From: an uncultured Ignavibacteria bacterium
GTDB taxonomy: Bacteria; Bacteroidota; Ignavibacteria; Tepidaquicellales; OLB5
Direction of reading: 5' to 3'
NCBI GenBank assembly: GCA_937873695.1
Contig: CALMYL010000005.1
Coordinates: forward strand, 39,014-103,013
DNA: 64,000 bases
Part shown: piece after piece, positions 46,436 to 54,794 of the stretch
Position numbering within the stretch: the first letter of the stretch is position 1
Layout of the letters: each line of letters starts with the position of its first letter
The notes under the pieces: model-generated
Databases searched by the model: none
What the model saw: the letters and a program-made list of their open reading frames with translations, nothing else
Told to the model about the DNA's origin: nothing
Program-made: the position numbers and the translations under genes

Positions 46436-47770
46436 TCAATAATGATCTGTTGATTCCCAAACAACTTTGTTCTTCATGTTCATAAATACTTTTAATGCCC
46501 TGAATGTCGCGAAGAAGTTTATCAGGTTATCAAAGTTCAGCCTTATTAAGCTGAAGAAAGCGTATTTAAGTCCGTACCAGCTATAGGTAAATATAAACCG
46601 GTGCGCAAGGCGCCATACCATGAAGAAGAAGCATGCCCAGAGGAAGAACCAAAGCGCAGTGTTCTGCTCAACCGCTGATTCAAATACTCTAATACCCAAA
46701 CCAAATCCAAGCATGTAAAGCAAAAATAATGCAAAGACAAGATTGCTTAACAGTACCATAAAGTTGCTGAAAATTGTTTTCCTGTCACGCATAAGGAAGT
46801 ACTTTGTTTTTAAGTTACCGCCCCATTTATGCATCTTCCAGTTCTGGAAGCATATGCCCGCAGTCCATCTTGAGCGCTGCTTTACAGCTGCCCAGAATGT
46901 GTTGGGGAAATATTCACCCGTTGCTACACGGCTGTTGGGATTATTTTTATCTATTAAGAGATTTATATAGGCTGTTTTATAACCCATTTTAAAGAGCCTT
47001 AAACCAAGCTCATAATCTTCTGTCAAATTAGCTTCGTTAAATACCTGCGGGTAATGCGCATCCAGGTTCATAAAAATTTCCCTGCGGAAAGACATTCCCG
47101 TGCCGGCAAAGGGTATAAATACCTTTAATGCCTGCCTTACAACAAGATCCTTTGAGTGCACTTCGGCAAACGCGTCACAATACGTACGGTGTATGAACTT
47201 ACCCCTGTCATCTTTAATAGGTACAACAGGAATCTGCACTGCATCAAGCCCCTGGTGCATTATAAGGAAATTATCAATTTTTAATGTTAACGGGTGTATA
47301 AAATCTTCGCTATCGTGAATTGAAATGATATCAAAGTTCTTACCGTTATCTTTTTCAAACCTCTTTATTGATTCATACACATTGTTAAGGTTATCGGCTT
47401 TTGTTGTAGGTCCGTCATGTGAGTTTACGCAGATAACGACCTTATTGTTTTTCTGCGCAATACGCTTAACAACTTCAAGCGTCTTGGTATCATTGGGGTA
47501 AATGCCCACAAAGATAGTGAAGTTAGAATACCTCATTTTACTGAGCGCATAGGTCAATGTTCTTCCTATAACTTTGTATTCGCGCCACGCGCAGATAACA
47601 AGAGCAATATTGTTCTCACTGGCTGCCAGAACTTCGTCAACGTTCGGCAGGCTCCTGTTATATTTCCAGCGGTTGAACCAGTACAGCAAGTCAACCATTA
47701 CATCATCAATACCGCTGATAATCAGCAGGATTGAACAGATCCAGAGTAATACTGTGAAAACTTCTTGCAT
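46436..47770 (-). CDS. NfrB-like family 2 membrane glycosyltransferase (short form)
   Basis: 444 residues. N-terminal membrane helix with ISGIDDVMVDLLYWFNRWKY, matching the start of E. coli NfrB. The GT2 domain shows IFVGIYPNDT, HDGPTTKADNLNNV, HDSEDFIHPL (152-161), AGTGMSFRRE, LTEDYELGLRLFKMGYKTAY and the KQRSRWTAGICFQNWK acceptor motif, followed by membrane helices and LINFFATFRALKVF. Like NfrB, it ends near a Trp-rich segment (VVWESTDHY), but the ~300-residue C-terminal regulatory region (MshEN type, c-di-GMP binding) of E. coli NfrB is absent. Predicted role: polymerisation of a surface or secreted glycan. It stands 56 bp after an outer-membrane protein gene. Confidence 0.85.
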   Translation of the reverse strand: MQEVFTVLLWICSILLIISGIDDVMVDLLYWFNRWKYNRSLPNVDEVLAASENNIALVICAWREYKVIGRTLTYALSKMRYSNFTIFVGIYPNDTKTLEVVKRIAQKNNKVVICVNSHDGPTTKADNLNNVYESIKRFEKDNGKNFDIISIHDSEDFIHPLTLKIDNFLIMHQGLDAVQIPVVPIKDDRGKFIHRTYCDAFAEVHSKDLVVRQALKVFIPFAGTGMSFRREIFMNLDAHYPQVFNEANLTEDYELGLRLFKMGYKTAYINLLIDKNNPNSRVATGEYFPNTFWAAVKQRSRWTAGICFQNWKMHKWGGNLKTKYFLMRDRKTIFSNFMVLLSNLVFALFLLYMLGFGLGIRVFESAVEQNTALWFFLWACFFFMVWRLAHRFIFTYSWYGLKYAFFSLIRLNFDNLINFFATFRALKVFMNMKNKVVWESTDHY

Positions 47771-47826
47771 ATGATTTTATTTATTCTTTATAATTATTTA
47801 ATCAGTAAAATCCTGTACTCTCAAGA

Positions 47827-48813
47827 TCAGATCTCGAGGAAAAAATTCAATATGAAACCGGCTTTAACCTGGAAAGAATTTTTCTTATCGCCAAAGAAAT
47901 ATACTTTGTATGTAGGTTCAACAAAAATAACGGGACCCACAAGCATATTTGGTTTAAATCTTATACCCGTGCCAATTTCAAAATAGTTATTATAATCAAC
48001 TTTCCTGCCGTCAAACTGCCCCGACTCGAAAAGGTAATTTTCGAAATATGAATATCCTTTCATACTGAACCTTAATGCCTGGGTAAGTATTCCCTGTAAG
48101 AATGCATTCTTGTATTTGTAATCATACATTGCCGCATAATAAATATCCAGGTAAAGGCTGGTCTTGGGATCGCTGGATTTAGTGCGTTTAAATACCGGCT
48201 CTCCGAACCTGTAGAAATACACCAGCATAGGCTTAAAGTTTATCTTATTAGAATCAAGATCTATCTGCCTTGTGTAGCCAATTCTTCCTTCAAAATACAG
48301 ATTCTTAAAGAAGTAATATCTCAGGAAAAATCCGATCTCAACAAACCTATCGTTATAAATAAGCGCTTTGCTTGATTTAGAGTCTGCGTATACATCAAGA
48401 TACGGCCCCACAAAAAACCCGGGCCCAACACCAAAATGAAGGTGGCCGATAAAATTGGCTATATAATTTTCCTGGTATGAATCATAGAAATTATGGAAGT
48501 AAACATCTATGTATTTCTTCGAGGATTTTGTGACTTTTTCCTTTAACCTTAAGTTACCAAGGGTTACATTAGTGGTCTTCTTTGAAGATATGGAAAGCTT
48601 CTCATCAAAACCGAGCGAATTATCAGAAGCAGAAAGTGAATTATCTGTAACTGCAGAAGAGTATTTGCTGTTGGTTTTTAACTTTAAGGTAAAATCTGAT
48701 TTTTCGGTATTTTTTTCAGAAAATGAATTGCCGGAATTGATAAATTCCTGTGAAAATAAAAGACTTGAAGATACAGCAAAAATCAAGAAAATTGGGAGTA
48801 ATCTCTTCAACAT
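47827..48813 (-). CDS. Outer-membrane beta-barrel protein (possible NfrA-like partner)
   Basis: 328 residues with a signal peptide (residues 1-22, LIFAVSSSLLFSQ) and a 50-residue Ser/Lys-rich linker. From about residue 90, alternating hydrophobic-aromatic strands (VDVYFHNFYDSYQENYIANF, FVEIGFFLRYYFFKNLYFEG, YFEIGTGIRFKPNMLVGPVI) and a final FILNFFLEI suggest a 14-16-stranded barrel; the terminal aromatic is partly lost. It precedes the NfrB-like gene, as nfrA does in E. coli, where NfrA is the outer-membrane protein with TPR plus barrel; no TPR is seen here. The NfrA role is inferred from position and topology, not from clear similarity. Confidence 0.65.
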   Translation of the reverse strand: MLKRLLPIFLIFAVSSSLLFSQEFINSGNSFSEKNTEKSDFTLKLKTNSKYSSAVTDNSLSASDNSLGFDEKLSISSKKTTNVTLGNLRLKEKVTKSSKKYIDVYFHNFYDSYQENYIANFIGHLHFGVGPGFFVGPYLDVYADSKSSKALIYNDRFVEIGFFLRYYFFKNLYFEGRIGYTRQIDLDSNKINFKPMLVYFYRFGEPVFKRTKSSDPKTSLYLDIYYAAMYDYKYKNAFLQGILTQALRFSMKGYSYFENYLFESGQFDGRKVDYNNYFEIGTGIRFKPNMLVGPVIFVEPTYKVYFFGDKKNSFQVKAGFILNFFLEI

Positions 48814-49056
48814 AATTTTTTTAAGTAATTGAAAAATAGCTTCTTTATTAAAGTGTTACTTTATTTCTAAGCCATTAGTGACTTAATTTAATTGCGCATA
48901 CCCCCGGTTACAATAATAATCAATTTTTTCCTAAAAACAAACTGATTTTTCATTTGGGGATACTAAATTAGGGTTTATGGTTAGCGTTCTCAATACCCTT
49001 AAAACGGTATATATGCCGAAAATAGGTTAATTATTTCGGTGTGTTTTGCGGCAGAA

Positions 49057-49087
49057 TTGCTAAAATTCAATAAAAATGATATTTTTG
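49057..49087 (+). promoter_or_regulatory. Bacteroidetes-type promoter of tsaD (leaderless)
   Basis: TTG (49057-49059), 20-base spacer and TATTTTTG (49080-49087), 3 bp before the ATG at 49091. The transcript would begin at the start codon. The rest of the gap 48814-49056 shows no gene. Confidence 0.65.
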
Positions 49088-49090
49088 TAA

Positions 49091-50119
49091 ATGTCTACAA
49101 TAACGTTTGCCATCGAATCATCGTGCGATGAAACATCCGCAGCAGTTCTGCGGAATGGCGCGGTTATTTCTAATATTGTTTCATCACAATACTTCCATAA
49201 AGAGTATGGCGGAATTGTACCGGAGCTTGCTTCCCGGGCGCATATTCAGGTCATTGATGAAATTGTTACCCGGGCATTCAAAGATGCAGGAATAGATAAG
49301 GACGAAGTATCACTTATGGCCGCTTCACAGGGACCCGGTTTGATAGGTTCGCTGCTGGTGGGATATAATTACGCAAAAGGCTTCGCCCTTTCACGGGATA
49401 TACCCTTTATGGGGATTGATCACATTGAGTCACACCTGTTTTCATGTTTCATAGGCCAGGAAGAAATTAATTTTCCTTTTATAGCGCTTGTAGTTTCAGG
49501 CGGGCACACAATATTATTCCTTGTTGAAAGCTATCTCTCATATAAAATTCTTGGCAATACCCATGATGATGCAGCCGGCGAAGCATTTGATAAAGTGGCA
49601 AAAATGCTTGGACTTGAATACCCCGGCGGTCCTTTGATAGATAAACTTGCCTCTACAGGTAACCCGCAGTTTCATAAATTTCCTAAATCTATCATTAAAG
49701 GCAGTCCGTATGATTTTTCATTCAGTGGAATAAAAACCTCAGTTCTTTATTTCCTTAAGAATAATTACCCTGTTGATAAAACAAATTTACCGCTAAACGA
49801 TATTGCGGCGTCTTTCCAGTCCGCCGTAACAGGCTCATTGATAGATAAAACGATCAGGGCGGCAAAGGATCATAACATTAAGACTATTGCTGTCTCAGGC
49901 GGTGTATCTGCAAATTCCGGTCTCAGGAACGGGTTTTTAAAGTATGAAAAAGAAGGTTATAGCATTTACTTCCCCGAAAAGATATATTCCACAGATAATG
50001 CCGCGATGATAGGATATAACGCCTATCTTAAGTTTAAAGCATCCGTCGGAAATGCAGCAATAAATAATGTAAACCCGCTGCTCAGCAGCGCATACGCAAG
50101 ATTTAAGTACCAGCAGTAA
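49091..50119 (+). CDS. tsaD: tRNA N6-threonylcarbamoyladenosine transferase TsaD
   Basis: 342 residues. N-terminal AIESSCDETSAAVL, the metal-binding DHIESHLFSCF (HxxxH), ALVVSGGHTILF, and GEAFDKVAKMLGLEYPGGP are the family signatures; AVSGGVSANSGLR closes the ATPase fold. Role: transfers the threonylcarbamoyl group to A37 of ANN-decoding tRNAs with TsaB/TsaE. The leaderless-type promoter is at 49057-49087. It is followed 13 bp later by mgtE, so the two may share a transcript. Confidence 0.97.
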   Translation: MSTITFAIESSCDETSAAVLRNGAVISNIVSSQYFHKEYGGIVPELASRAHIQVIDEIVTRAFKDAGIDKDEVSLMAASQGPGLIGSLLVGYNYAKGFALSRDIPFMGIDHIESHLFSCFIGQEEINFPFIALVVSGGHTILFLVESYLSYKILGNTHDDAAGEAFDKVAKMLGLEYPGGPLIDKLASTGNPQFHKFPKSIIKGSPYDFSFSGIKTSVLYFLKNNYPVDKTNLPLNDIAASFQSAVTGSLIDKTIRAAKDHNIKTIAVSGGVSANSGLRNGFLKYEKEGYSIYFPEKIYSTDNAAMIGYNAYLKFKASVGNAAINNVNPLLSSAYARFKYQQ

Positions 50120-50132
50120 GCAGAAAAAATCA

Positions 50133-51518
50133 ATGCCTGATAAAAAACAGCACAGAGCGGTAATAGAAATAGATGAGCAGCTTTTAAGCGATATTTCCGA
50201 TCTTATCGCAAGCGGTTCTGAAACACTCCTGAAAAATATTCTTGCGGATATTTATCCTGCTGATATTGCGCTTATCTTAGATAATCTTGAAGCCGAAGAA
50301 GCTTTGTCACTCTTTAAACTGCTTGATGATGAAATTCAGGCTGAAGTGATAATGGAGCTTGGCGACTACAGGCGTGATGAAATTCTTGATCATCTTTCTA
50401 CCGGCGAGATCAGCGGGATAGTTGGAGAGATGGATTCCGATGACGCGACAGATATTATAGGTGACCTTGAAGACGATAAGGCAGAAGACGTTCTTCAGCA
50501 GATGGAAGCCGAAGATTCCAGCGAAGTAAAAGAACTGCTCAGCTACGAAGAAGATACCGCAGGCGGTATCATGCAGAAGGAGTTTGTAACTGTAAATCTA
50601 ACTGATTCCATAAACCGGGCAGTGGAAATAATCCGTGAAGAAGCACCTGATAACGAACATCTTTACCACGTATGGGTTACTGATGAAAAAGGAAAGCTGC
50701 GCGGAATTGTATCTCTTAAAAAAATTATTGTCGCTTTAAATACGCCTTCAGTCATAATGGCTGATATTATGTCAACTGAAGTAATTTCTGTTGATGTTGA
50801 TACTGACCGCGAAGAAGTCGCTTCGATAATGAGGAAATATGACCTGGTATCAGTTCCTGTTGTAGATAAAGAAGAGCATGTTGTAGGCAAGATATCATTT
50901 GATGACATTGCCGAAATTATGGAAGAAGAATTCTCTGAAGATGTCGCAAAAATTGTGGGTTCCGATGCCGAGGAGCTTGAAAGCAAATCACCATTCCAGA
51001 TAGCATGGCTTCGCCTTCCCTGGGTATTAATAACCCTCGGCATACAGTTTCTTGCGGGAATTGTGATAAACTATTATGATGAAACTCTTGCCAAAGTTCT
51101 TTTGCTTACTTCATTTATGCCCATAATTTCGGCAATTTCAGGTAATACAGGCCTTCAGGCTTCAGCTATGACAGTACGGGCGCTTGCAACCGGCGGCATT
51201 ACTTTAAGCAGGTGGGCTGAGCCCGTAAAACGCTCACTCCAGATTAGCTTGATAATCGGTTCAATTTGCGGGCTCATAATCGGGTTCATTGGAGCTTTCT
51301 GGTTCGGTAAAGCTATATTCGGACTTGTTGTGGGAATTTCAATGTTAATTTCAATTAACATTTCAGCATTTGTTGGTACAACTACTCCCCTGGTATCCAA
51401 ACGGCTGGGATTTGATCCCGCGATAACCGTTGGACCTTTCGAAACGGCATTCCAGGATGTTGTTGGTATTACAGTTTTTTTGACCCTTGCAACGCTTTCA
51501 CTCAAATGGTTAATGTAA
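50133..51518 (+). CDS. mgtE: MgtE-family magnesium transporter
   Basis: 461 residues. The acidic N-terminal superhelical domain (DIYPADIALILDNLEAEEAL, repeated) leads into two CBS domains (ADIMSTEVISVDVDTDREEV, YDLVSVPVVDKEEHVVGKIS) and five membrane helices (PWVLITLGIQFLAG, LTSFMPIISAISGNTGLQAS, ISAFVGTTTPLVSKRLGFDP). Role: Mg2+-gated magnesium channel of the inner membrane. Two bases beyond its TAA the reading frame continues open into the next gene (51585). Confidence 0.95.
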   Translation: MPDKKQHRAVIEIDEQLLSDISDLIASGSETLLKNILADIYPADIALILDNLEAEEALSLFKLLDDEIQAEVIMELGDYRRDEILDHLSTGEISGIVGEMDSDDATDIIGDLEDDKAEDVLQQMEAEDSSEVKELLSYEEDTAGGIMQKEFVTVNLTDSINRAVEIIREEAPDNEHLYHVWVTDEKGKLRGIVSLKKIIVALNTPSVIMADIMSTEVISVDVDTDREEVASIMRKYDLVSVPVVDKEEHVVGKISFDDIAEIMEEEFSEDVAKIVGSDAEELESKSPFQIAWLRLPWVLITLGIQFLAGIVINYYDETLAKVLLLTSFMPIISAISGNTGLQASAMTVRALATGGITLSRWAEPVKRSLQISLIIGSICGLIIGFIGAFWFGKAIFGLVVGISMLISINISAFVGTTTPLVSKRLGFDPAITVGPFETAFQDVVGITVFLTLATLSLKWLM

Positions 51519-51533
51519 AAAAATCGTAAGACC

Positions 51534-52487
51534 ATAAAAAAATTCTTTAAATATCTTTCACCCGCTGATATTGTAACACAGGCAATGCTTATGCTGCTGA
51601 GCCTTATTTATTTTTATTTCAATTTTAAGATCGGGTATTGGTTTGTTTTGGCTTTGGTAAATGTTTTCCTGATTTGGGTAATTTACCGCCTGGTGAATAA
51701 ATATGAGATACTCGCCGAAAAATACGGCGAGAGCAGGATAAGTAATTCTTCGCCGCTTAAAATGCTGAGATACTGGTATGGCGTTGCAGCAATACTTTTT
51801 ATTTTTAAACAGGTGTATATAATCGGGTATGCGCTTAAACCTATGGATTGGGATCCTGTTTTTATGCGGCTTGATTTTGCGTTATTCGGCGTTAACCCGA
51901 CACAATGGGCTTACAGGTTTGAAAATCCTTTGCTAACGGAATTCCTCCAAATAGTATATGTTTATTACTACCCAATGATAGTCGTTTTCGGGCTGGAATT
52001 ATATTTGTGGAACAGGTATAAAGAATTTAAATATACGATCTTTATTTTATTCTTCAGTTTTTTTGCAAGTTATGTGCTGTATCTGCTTTTCCCTGCTAAC
52101 GGACCGCGTTTTCATTTACATGATTTCTACTCGATCAGTACCGAAATGCCGGGTTTATTTTTGACCGAATCGATCAGGGCATTCCTGAACATGGGTGAGT
52201 CAATTCCGCCGGGTGTAAAAAATCCGCAGGATTTCGTTCAGCGTGACGCAATGCCAAGCCTGCATACGATCACAGCTTTTCTGATAATGTACCTTTCATG
52301 GAAATTCAAGTCGAAGTCATTTTACTTCTACCTGCCGTATTTTTTCTGTATGGTTGCTGCTACTGTATATTTAAGGTACCACTATGTTGTGGATATTGCC
52401 GGAGGATTGATAATGTCCGTAATCACAATTATCATAGGAATGCTGGTTTACCGCAATAAGGATATTCTCACATCTAAAAATACCTGA
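51534..52487 (+). CDS. PAP2-type membrane phosphatase / phosphotransferase
   Basis: About 317 residues if the frame is used from the ATA at 51534 (KKFFKYLSPADIVTQA, a plausible start), or 300 from the ATG at 51585. No ATG, GTG or TTG lies between. Six membrane helices. Motifs: LLFPANGPRFHLHDF, the catalytic PSLHTITAF (His) and YLRYHYVVDIAGG with the second His, all of the PAP2_3 (Aur1-like inositolphosphotransferase) group. Role: phosphatase or lipid phosphotransferase such as inositol or glycerol phosphoceramide synthesis; substrate unknown. It lies in the same frame as mgtE, directly after its stop, and overlaps tail-to-tail with the gene ending at 52474. Confidence 0.78.
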   Translation: MKKFFKYLSPADIVTQAMLMLLSLIYFYFNFKIGYWFVLALVNVFLIWVIYRLVNKYEILAEKYGESRISNSSPLKMLRYWYGVAAILFIFKQVYIIGYALKPMDWDPVFMRLDFALFGVNPTQWAYRFENPLLTEFLQIVYVYYYPMIVVFGLELYLWNRYKEFKYTIFILFFSFFASYVLYLLFPANGPRFHLHDFYSISTEMPGLFLTESIRAFLNMGESIPPGVKNPQDFVQRDAMPSLHTITAFLIMYLSWKFKSKSFYFYLPYFFCMVAATVYLRYHYVVDIAGGLIMSVITIIIGMLVYRNKDILTSKNT

Positions 52488-53526
52488 AGACAATACTTGA
52501 TGGCCCGAAACCTGCAATTGGTTTGGAGCGTTTTAATGAACCCGTAGTTCCGTCAATTACCATCAATGTATTTACCCCTGAAAAAGTTGAACCTATAATA
52601 TACAGCTCATTTGCATTCTGTTCGTACTCCGCTGCCCTGATATAAAGATCCGACAATGCCGGAAAAATGTTTGTATAATTTACTGCTCCGGTCTGAACTT
52701 CTGCGAGCCAGATCTCCCTGCTTCCGCAAATTGCATAAAAGCTGTTCTGAGTTCTGAATACAACATCATTTACCGGCTGAAAAATTGACGGGACAATGGA
52801 AGAATCAGCTGTTGTAAATGATTCGCTTTCAATCCTGTATAATGTTGTGTTGTAAGTGGTCGAAACAAATATACCGTTTACATTATAAATCGCATCCAAA
52901 GGTACACCGGGAAAGTTTAATTTTGATACTCCGTAATTTATCTCATCAATAATTGCAAGAGAAAGCTCTGAATTAAGCGGTCTTCTGTATACAATATATT
53001 TGTTAAAACCATAAAGAACGCCATCAGGAACGGCACCGGTTTCGACTGTATCTTTAACAATATTAAGATCAAGATCAAGCACCGTAACATTTGTACTGCC
53101 GGAATTTGCAACAACTATACGGTCATTGTTTATCGCGAATCCATTGGGTTGTGAGCCAAACCGCAAAGAATCAATTACATAATTGGTTAAGGGATCTATT
53201 TTATAAATTGTACCATTATTTCCGGGGATGCCAAGAGTGGTGATATAAAGTTTTCTGTCTGAATTCAGCTTCATTTCACCCGGATTTACATTCAATTTTA
53301 CTCCCGGATTGTTTGATGAAAACACAAAATCTGTAACGGAATCCTTAACAGCATCGTAGTATGCATAATCGGTGCTTGTGGCAGAAGAGTAATAAAGTAT
53401 ATAAGCGCCCGCCAGGGCGTTTCCGCCATTATTGATTATTGTCGGTCCGGTTGAATCATTACATGCTGTAATAAATATTGAAAGAGTTGCCGTGAGTATT
53501 ATTGTATATATTGTAAATTTATTCAT
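52474..53526 (-). CDS. BtuG-like surface lipoprotein (beta-propeller), second copy
   Basis: 350 residues. Lipoprotein signal peptide ending ITAC (Cys 22), so it is lipid-anchored and likely outer-surface. The body is a YncE-like beta-propeller: GTIYKIDPLTNYVIDSLRFG, PNGFAINNDRIVVANSGSTN, VTVLDLDLNIVKDTVETGAV. It aligns with the protein at 62328-63419 throughout (NGTIYKID, DLNIV, SLAIID). Bacteroides BtuG proteins are such propellers that bind B12 very tightly with BtuB. Here it is the last gene of the B12 cluster, 53 bp after the CobO-type gene, with its own TAACTTTG element. Confidence 0.75.
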   Translation of the reverse strand: MNKFTIYTIILTATLSIFITACNDSTGPTIINNGGNALAGAYILYYSSATSTDYAYYDAVKDSVTDFVFSSNNPGVKLNVNPGEMKLNSDRKLYITTLGIPGNNGTIYKIDPLTNYVIDSLRFGSQPNGFAINNDRIVVANSGSTNVTVLDLDLNIVKDTVETGAVPDGVLYGFNKYIVYRRPLNSELSLAIIDEINYGVSKLNFPGVPLDAIYNVNGIFVSTTYNTTLYRIESESFTTADSSIVPSIFQPVNDVVFRTQNSFYAICGSREIWLAEVQTGAVNYTNIFPALSDLYIRAAEYEQNANELYIIGSTFSGVNTLMVIDGTTGSLKRSKPIAGFGPSSIVFRYF

Positions 53527-53543
53527 AATTATAAGATTCTAAA

Positions 53544-53551
53544 CAAAGTTA
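53544..53551 (-). promoter_or_regulatory. TAnnTTTG element upstream of the second BtuG-like gene
   Basis: Minus-strand TAACTTTG 17 bp before the ATG. It abuts the heptamer array at 53552-53579. Confidence 0.4.
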
Positions 53552-53579
53552 TTTGATATTTGTCATTTGAAATTTGACA
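53552..53579. repeat. Four tandem TTTGNNA heptamers
   Basis: TTTGATA TTTGTCA TTTGAAA TTTGACA run without gaps in the spacer between the adenosyltransferase stop and the second BtuG-like promoter. Confidence 0.6.
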
Positions 53580-54251
53580 TTAGTATTCTATTCCTTTTCT
53601 AGCCTGAATTCCCTTATCAAAATAATGTTTAACTTTCCGGTTTTCTGTTATAAGATCAACCTTTTCTTCAAGTCCCTCAAACAACTTATGTCCTGTCATA
53701 ACAAGCTCAAACCTGCGGTTTTTATCATACAGCTCAAGTATATCAAGCACATCCTTCTCATCGATTAAATGATAATTTGCCGCCGCTACAAACTCATCCA
53801 GCACCAAAACATTCTGTTTGCCGTTAATGATCAGGTCGCGGACAATTGCCAATGCCCTTTTAGCCTCCTCAAAATCCTCTTCGGCATTTTTGAAGCGGAA
53901 AGTGCCGTCTTCGTTCATTCTTTCGCAGCCGCTTGAATGAAGCTCAACCGGATAACCAAGCTCTTTAAGTTTAAAGAATATCCTGCGCTCAAAGTAATGC
54001 TCTTTAGCCTGGTCATGTCCTTTATCGAATTCAACGATCGCGACACTCATACCTGCGCCAAGGGCGCGGAAGGCGAGCCCCATAGCTGCCGTAGTTTTGC
54101 CCTTACCGTATCCGAAATATAAATGAGATTGATGTTTTTCTTCGTCGGGTAATTGTTCGTATTCAGCAAGGACCTTCTGCACCTTCTCGCGGTACTTTTT
54201 GCCACCGGCTTTTTTTGCTTCTTCGAGAGTTACTTTCTTCTTTTTATCCAT
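53580..54251 (-). CDS. cobO: Cob(I)alamin adenosyltransferase (CobO/BtuR type)
   Basis: 223 residues. P-loop GYGKGKTT (47-54) with the following AAMGLAFRALGAGMSVAIVE, then ERRIFFKLKELGYP and the Walker B-like VLVLDEFVAAANYHLI, and the C-terminal VMTGHKLFEGLEEKVDLITE; these match BtuR/CobO. A ~40-residue N-terminal extension (EEAKKAGGKKYREKVQKVLA) is normal in many members. Role: adenosylation of corrinoids to coenzyme B12. Its place in the riboswitch-headed block supports this call. Gap of 10 bp to the deaminase gene. Confidence 0.93.
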   Translation of the reverse strand: MDKKKKVTLEEAKKAGGKKYREKVQKVLAEYEQLPDEEKHQSHLYFGYGKGKTTAAMGLAFRALGAGMSVAIVEFDKGHDQAKEHYFERRIFFKLKELGYPVELHSSGCERMNEDGTFRFKNAEEDFEEAKRALAIVRDLIINGKQNVLVLDEFVAAANYHLIDEKDVLDILELYDKNRRFELVMTGHKLFEGLEEKVDLITENRKVKHYFDKGIQARKGIEY

Positions 54252-54261
54252 AACCGGGCTG

Positions 54262-54750
54262 TTAACCTATGTTAAAATCAATTTCGATCTTGTGGTCACC
54301 CAGATCTAACTGCCTGTATGTAACCTTAGCCATATCCAGCATCTTCTTTGATGCCCGTACGCTATCGGTATCTTTGTATTTATCTGAAAGGTATATTATT
54401 TCTCTTATGCCTGATTGAATAATGAGCTTTGTACATTCATTGCAGGGGAATAATGCCACATATACCCTTGAGCCATGCAGGTCTTTGGTAGAATTAAGTA
54501 TCGCGTTGGCTTCAGCGTGCACAACATAAGGATACTTGGTTTCGTTGTTATCCTCTGATGTTTTGCCCCAGGGGAGCTGGTCATCATCACAGCCAATAGG
54601 GAATCCGTTGTAACCGATACCCACAATTTTATTGTACTGGTTCACAATACAGGCACCTACCTGTGTGCTGGGATCCTTGCTACGCTTTGCAGAAAGCAGT
54701 GCGATCCCCATAAAATACTCATCCCACGAAATGTAATCTTTTCTTTTCAA
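54262..54750 (-). CDS. Deoxycytidylate (dCMP) deaminase
   Basis: 162 residues from the TTG at 54750 ([18 protein letters not shown]). An ATG at 54774 would add 8 residues but falls inside a perfect hairpin (54766-54785), so the TTG is preferred. Zinc ligands: His in HAEANAIL and the two Cys in PCNECTKLI; the substrate loop is STQVGACIV. Role: dCMP to dUMP, feeding dTTP synthesis. Family also includes ComEB, which is less likely. Located between a P-loop kinase and the adenosyltransferase. Confidence 0.9.
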   Translation of the reverse strand: MKRKDYISWDEYFMGIALLSAKRSKDPSTQVGACIVNQYNKIVGIGYNGFPIGCDDDQLPWGKTSEDNNETKYPYVVHAEANAILNSTKDLHGSRVYVALFPCNECTKLIIQSGIREIIYLSDKYKDTDSVRASKKMLDMAKVTYRQLDLGDHKIEIDFNIG

Positions 54751-54765
54751 AAAATTTACTAGTAG

Positions 54766-54785
54766 CACAGACATTCCTGTCTGTG
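54766..54785. repeat. Perfect palindromic element (REP-like)
   Basis: CACAGACA-TTCC-TGTCTGTG: two 8-base arms with a 4-base loop, in the spacer before the dCMP deaminase gene. No T-run. Confidence 0.65.
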
Positions 54786-54794
54786 ATTAATTAT

